From contig DMJC01000178.1 in the NCBI GenBank assembly GCA_003451915.1, positions 1 to 8,772 on the forward strand: a stretch of DNA of 8,772 bases, read 5' to 3'. The DNA comes from Clostridiales bacterium (lineage in GTDB: Bacteria > Bacillota > Clostridia > Saccharofermentanales > UBA5734). This document shows positions 6,460 to 8,772 of the stretch, piece by piece (position 1 is the first letter of the stretch; each line of letters starts with the position of its first letter). The position numbers and the translations under genes were made by a program. The notes beneath the pieces were generated by a model, which was given only the letters and a program-made list of their open reading frames with translations, did no database searches and had not been told where the DNA came from.

Positions 6460-6741
6460 TTAGACAGATGTCGCAAAATAGCCCAGCAGCATGAAGAAGT
6501 CAGCAAAGAAGTGACCGAGTACTGCACCCCGGATATTACGTGTCCGCTGGACGATGAAGCCAAAAGCCAGGCCCATCAGAAACGTGAAAAATGTCAGCAG
6601 CGAGGTTCCTAACGTACCGGTAAATGAACCGAAAGCATGGAGCAGACCGAAAAACAGGGCTGTCAGCCAGAAAGCGGATCGTCTGCCCAGCAGCCATTCA
6701 AATCGTGACAGGAATATATACGTTTTGGTGCCTGGCACCAA
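6460..6741 (-). pseudogene. CPBP intramembrane metalloprotease, 5'-truncated
   Basis: The frame encodes the C-terminal part of a CPBP (CAAX protease and bacteriocin-processing, Abi) membrane protease. Counting from TTG 6741, FFGLLH gives the F-x3-H motif (F31, H35) and GHFFAD gives the H-x3-D motif (H77, D81). The first motif, EExxxR, which supplies the catalytic Glu and normally lies some 20-30 residues before F-x3-H, is missing because the frame runs straight into the 34-bp repeat. Only VPGTKT from the palindrome precedes YIFLSRFEWLL. Whole CPBP proteins are usually 200-300 residues; this one has 93. There is no ATG and no ribosome site: only TTG or GTG inside the palindrome, 7 bases or more beyond the upstream gene's stop. 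I therefore read it as a remnant that cannot be catalytic. Reinitiation after the upstream gene could still yield a short membrane peptide. Confidence 0.78.
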
Positions 6742-6752
6742 AACGCAACTAA
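6719..6752 (-). repeat. 34-bp palindromic repeat, copy 2 (inverted)
   Basis: This is identical over 34 bases to the copy at 3321-3354, on the opposite strand; the perfect palindrome core is 6721-6745. Its TTAG edge supplies the TAG stop (6751-6749) of the upstream membrane gene, and its other edge meets the CPBP remnant directly. Sequence similarity ends sharply at both edges, which defines the unit. Confidence 0.9.
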
Positions 6753-7600
6753 ATCAACATGACGATCAAGCTGGCAATATAACTCACGATGTTGGCGGTG
6801 ATTGCGAAACCGATGCGGCGACCCTTACGGTGTTCTTTGAGCAAGAATGAAAAAGCGATCGTCTCGGCTACGATGATCACGAGCTCAACTGGCAAAGACA
6901 GCAGGATAGCTGCAAAGACCCCTTGAGTAATTAATGCTGTGCCCAGTATGGCAGTCAGCAGGATTTGAGTTGCCAGATTGACTATTAGAAACGGCCAGAA
7001 TGAGCGCTTCAGCGAAAACCTGAACAGCAGCAGGAGTAAACCTTCGATGATCAGCGTCGGGATCAAGGTCGAAAGAAACTGCAGCAGATAGGCAACAACC
7101 AATGACGGCTGCCTGATTGTTCCAGATGCATAATCATATGACAAGGTCAGTTGGAATGATTTTCGTGAAATCTCAGGAGAAACGACAACCTGATTGTCGG
7201 GAGTCACAATGATGATCTTGAAATTGTCCGGTGTCCCGAAATAACTGAAAGTATGCTCCATATCCTGTCCTTGCCGGATCCCGGTCAGATGGCCGAACAG
7301 GGGTATGCTGGTCCCGTGAACCAAGGCCGGCTGCCAGCCTTCAACGTTATAATTTTCCAGCAAAGCATATTTAATCGGATCAAGTTTTTCCTTGTCTTCA
7401 ATCTGGCTGTTATCGGATTTGTTTTCGTTGATCAGCAGATCCAGATAGTATTCATCAGCCGGAGGATTTTTAACGATGATTGTGATCGACGGCTTAGGTC
7501 CGAAATCGGCATAGACCGGGAAGGAGATCAGCAGCGGCAGTAAAAAACTGATCATCAGGCTGATCAGAAACCAACGTGAATTTTTGATTGCGGACTTCAT
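6749..7600 (-). CDS. Secreted-domain membrane protein with GPKPS motif, function unknown
   Basis: A 283-residue protein I recognise only as a type seen in Clostridia. A signal peptide is clear: basic start MKSAIKNSR, hydrophobic residues 10-27, and likely cleavage after VYA (31/32). The mature chain opens with DFGPKPSITI, an extracytoplasmic beta-like domain to about residue 170. About four membrane helices follow (roughly 176-206, 212-235, 240-265 and the last 20 residues), with PVELVIIVAE in the third. The start is firm: GGGAGGT at 7607-7613 lies 7 bases from the ATG at 7600; a longer frame to 7693 overlaps the divergent gene and lacks such a site. The stop TAG is formed inside the 34-bp repeat, so the last residues may have been altered by its arrival. 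It is cotranscribed with the CPBP remnant. A sensor or transport-associated role is possible but not shown. Confidence 0.75.
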   Translation of the reverse strand: MKSAIKNSRWFLISLMISFLLPLLISFPVYADFGPKPSITIIVKNPPADEYYLDLLINENKSDNSQIEDKEKLDPIKYALLENYNVEGWQPALVHGTSIPLFGHLTGIRQGQDMEHTFSYFGTPDNFKIIIVTPDNQVVVSPEISRKSFQLTLSYDYASGTIRQPSLVVAYLLQFLSTLIPTLIIEGLLLLLFRFSLKRSFWPFLIVNLATQILLTAILGTALITQGVFAAILLSLPVELVIIVAETIAFSFLLKEHRKGRRIGFAITANIVSYIASLIVMLI

Positions 7601-7618
7601 TTTTCGACCTCCCAAGTA

Positions 7619-7624
7619 TATAAT
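7619..7624 (+). promoter_or_regulatory. -10 box of the EamA gene
   Basis: There is a perfect TATAAT on the + strand, with TTCATT at 7596-7601 as a weak -35 at 17 bases. Transcription near 7630 would leave a leader of about 40 bases before the ATG at 7670. It overlaps the region just upstream of the divergent GPKPS gene's ribosome site. Confidence 0.4.
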
Positions 7625-7645
7625 CTCACTATTGTCATACCATTT

Positions 7646-7651
7646 ATTATA
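7646..7651 (-). promoter_or_regulatory. -10 box of the GPKPS membrane gene
   Basis: TATAAT on the minus strand (ATTATA on +) is set in the near-palindrome TTTATtATAAA at 7643-7653. No clear -35 is found at 15-18 bases. A start near 7640 would give a leader of about 40 bases with the GGGAGGT ribosome site at its end. Confidence 0.35.
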
Positions 7652-7669
7652 AACCAAACGAGGTAATTC

Positions 7670-8530
7670 ATGTCGACCACACTGAAAGGCCATTTGCAGG
7701 CGTTGATCACCATAGCCATCTGGAGTTCAACCTTCATTATCAGCAAACTCTTGCTCGGCCAGATGACGCCTCTGCAGATTCTGTTCAGCCGCTTTCTGAT
7801 TGCCATTATTTTTTTAAGTATCATTCATCCTAAGTTTAAAAAACCTGTTTCAATCCTGGAAGAACTGCTGTTTCTCGTGATCGGCGCAGCGCTAGCCGGG
7901 TATTTTGTCTTTGAAAACAGCGCCCTGCAACGAACCTACTCATCCAACGTCAGCTTGATTGTGGCAACCATCCCGTTTATAACCGGCATCATGTCTACAC
8001 TAATATATAAAACCAAGTTTTTTAATTTGAAAAGCATTGCCGGCCTGATTGCTTCTTATTCAGGCGTTCTGGTGATCATCATCAATGGCAGTCGTTTTGA
8101 GGGTGTTGAGCCTGTCGGCGATCTGCTCGCCCTGGGTGCCGCACTGATGTTTGCAATCTACTCAATCCTCATGCAAAAGACAGACACCGGCTATACCCTG
8201 ATCCAGCTGACCCGCAAGGTATTTGTCTACGGATTCATCGTGCTCGCGCTGACGATTCTGATCAGCGGCCAGCCGATCCTGCCAGCCGGCGTCAATGGCC
8301 AAGGCATCGCCAGTGTCTTTTTTCTGGGCATTGTGGCATCCTCTCTGGCCTTCATTCTCTGGAACCGGGCAATCAAAGCGATCGGCCCGGTCAAGACTAA
8401 TCAGTATATTTATTTAATTCCGGTGTTGACGACGATCGTTTCGGCAATCATCCTCAAAGAACAGATCACCTGGCTGACACTGGTCGGTGCGGTTCTGATT
8501 TTGCTTGGTTTATATTTGTCTGAACATTAA
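7670..8530 (+). CDS. EamA/DMT family transporter
   Basis: A 286-residue membrane protein of the drug/metabolite transporter superfamily, which usually exports amino acids, nucleobases or other small metabolites. Two EamA repeats of about five helices each are visible: roughly residues 8-140, beginning ALITIAIWSSTFIISKLLL, and 150-284, beginning GDLLALGAALMFAIYSILMQK. The end of repeat two has the typical NQYIYLIPVLTTIVSAIILKEQITWLTLVGAVLILLGLYL, including the conserved Pro and the E-x-x-T turn. The length is normal and no break is seen. ATG 7670 has GAGG at 7660-7663, six bases upstream. It is divergent from the GPKPS gene across a 69-base AT-rich gap with -10 boxes on both strands, and converges on coaX with only 11 bases between stops and no terminator hairpin. 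Substrate unknown. Confidence 0.9.
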   Translation: MSTTLKGHLQALITIAIWSSTFIISKLLLGQMTPLQILFSRFLIAIIFLSIIHPKFKKPVSILEELLFLVIGAALAGYFVFENSALQRTYSSNVSLIVATIPFITGIMSTLIYKTKFFNLKSIAGLIASYSGVLVIIINGSRFEGVEPVGDLLALGAALMFAIYSILMQKTDTGYTLIQLTRKVFVYGFIVLALTILISGQPILPAGVNGQGIASVFFLGIVASSLAFILWNRAIKAIGPVKTNQYIYLIPVLTTIVSAIILKEQITWLTLVGAVLILLGLYLSEH

Positions 8531-8541
8531 CCATTGATAAA

Positions 8542-8772
8542 TCAAGATTCTGCCAGCCATCTTAATCCTTTGAGTGTCAAATACTCATCATAGATATCAA
8601 TGACTTGTGTGCAGTCTTTAAAATTCGTTGCCAGACCACCGGTTGCTATTACTTTGAGATCAGATCCATAATTGTTTTTCAGTTGATTGACCAGATACTC
8701 CACCTGGCCCAGATAACCGTAAAAAATGCCCGATTGCATACTGCTGATGGTATTGGTGCCCAGAACCTGAAC
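8542..8772 (-). CDS. coaX: Type III pantothenate kinase, C-terminal part (5' end outside window)
   Basis: CoaX phosphorylates pantothenate with ATP in the first step of coenzyme A synthesis, in the cytosol. The frame is open through base 8772, so the Met at 8739 is internal; about 76 residues of a protein normally near 255 are visible. GTNTISSMQSGIFYGYLGQVEYLV matches the family's conserved G-x-N-T-x-x-S-x-x-S-G-x-x-x-G block near the C-terminal third. KVIATGGLA is the conserved late sugar-kinase-fold ATGG segment, and YLTLKGLRWL is the usual C-terminal helix. The type III enzyme is common in Clostridia and many other bacteria. It faces the EamA gene tail to tail. The call is secure despite truncation by the window edge. 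Confidence 0.92.
   Translation of the reverse strand, partial: VQVLGTNTISSMQSGIFYGYLGQVEYLVNQLKNNYGSDLKVIATGGLATNFKDCTQVIDIYDEYLTLKGLRWLAES

Noticed and set aside
7601..7693. N-terminal extension of the GPKPS protein (MAFQCGRHELPR...)
   Set aside because: It overlaps the EamA start and the -10 boxes, and would bury the signal peptide behind 31 residues, while the start at 7600 has a strong GGGAGGT.
8534..8545. TTGAT-AA-ATCAA dyad between EamA and coaX as terminator
   Set aside because: Five-base AT-rich arms with a 2-base gap cannot form a stable hairpin and no T-run follows.
1..8772. CRISPR array, tRNA/rRNA, riboswitch, defence island or prophage
   Set aside because: I found no regularly spaced repeats, tRNA-like cloverleaf, long structured leader or phage/defence protein signature on either strand by eye.

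Overview
The window looks like a chromosomal stretch from a Gram-positive, clostridia-like bacterium (Bacillota). Support for this comes from strong purine-rich Shine-Dalgarno sites, TATAAT-type promoters, and several families that are common in Clostridia: a rhomboid-fold protein without catalytic residues, a LuxE/LuxC-type pair, a PfoR/EIIC-like permease, and a secreted-then-membrane protein with a GPKPS motif. This placement comes from family resemblance only. Genus cannot be called.

Layout, left to right. (1) 1-2210, + strand: the 3' part of a GH127-like (DUF1680-type) glycosidase runs in from the left edge and overlaps by ATGA an Asp/Glu-racemase-superfamily enzyme. (2) 2195-3313, +: a PTS EIIC-like (PF13303-type) permease with its own extended -10 promoter. 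(3) 3321-3354: first copy of a 34-bp palindromic repeat. (4) 3360-3995, -: a pseudo-rhomboid membrane protein, back to back with (5) 4080-5076, +: a promoter and two shortened genes, recognisable as the C-terminal parts of LuxE (acyl-protein synthetase) and LuxC (acyl-CoA reductase). (6) 5129-6367, +: an MFS transporter whose promoter and start codon are bracketed by a perfect 12-bp inverted repeat. (7) 6392-7600, -: a GPKPS membrane protein, then the second 34-bp repeat in opposite orientation, then a CPBP protease gene without its 5' part, then an intrinsic terminator. (8) 7619-8530, +: an EamA/DMT exporter. (9) 8542-8772, -: the 3' end of type III pantothenate kinase (coaX), running off the right edge.

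Functionally, the left part may be a small carbohydrate-use locus (glycosidase, racemase-like enzyme, EIIC-like permease), but no PTS IIA/IIB partner is visible and the permease has a separate promoter. The middle and right carry mostly membrane proteins and signs of rearrangement: two copies of a mobile-looking palindrome in inverted orientation about 3.4 kb apart, one abutting a beheaded CPBP gene, and a LuxE-LuxC pair that has lost most of each N-terminal half but keeps the segments with the probable acyl-transfer cysteines. I saw no CRISPR array, tRNA, rRNA, transposase or defence cassette. No gap between genes exceeds about 140 bases. The features most worth following up are the palindromic repeat family, the hollowed LuxE/LuxC pair and the dyad over the MFS start.
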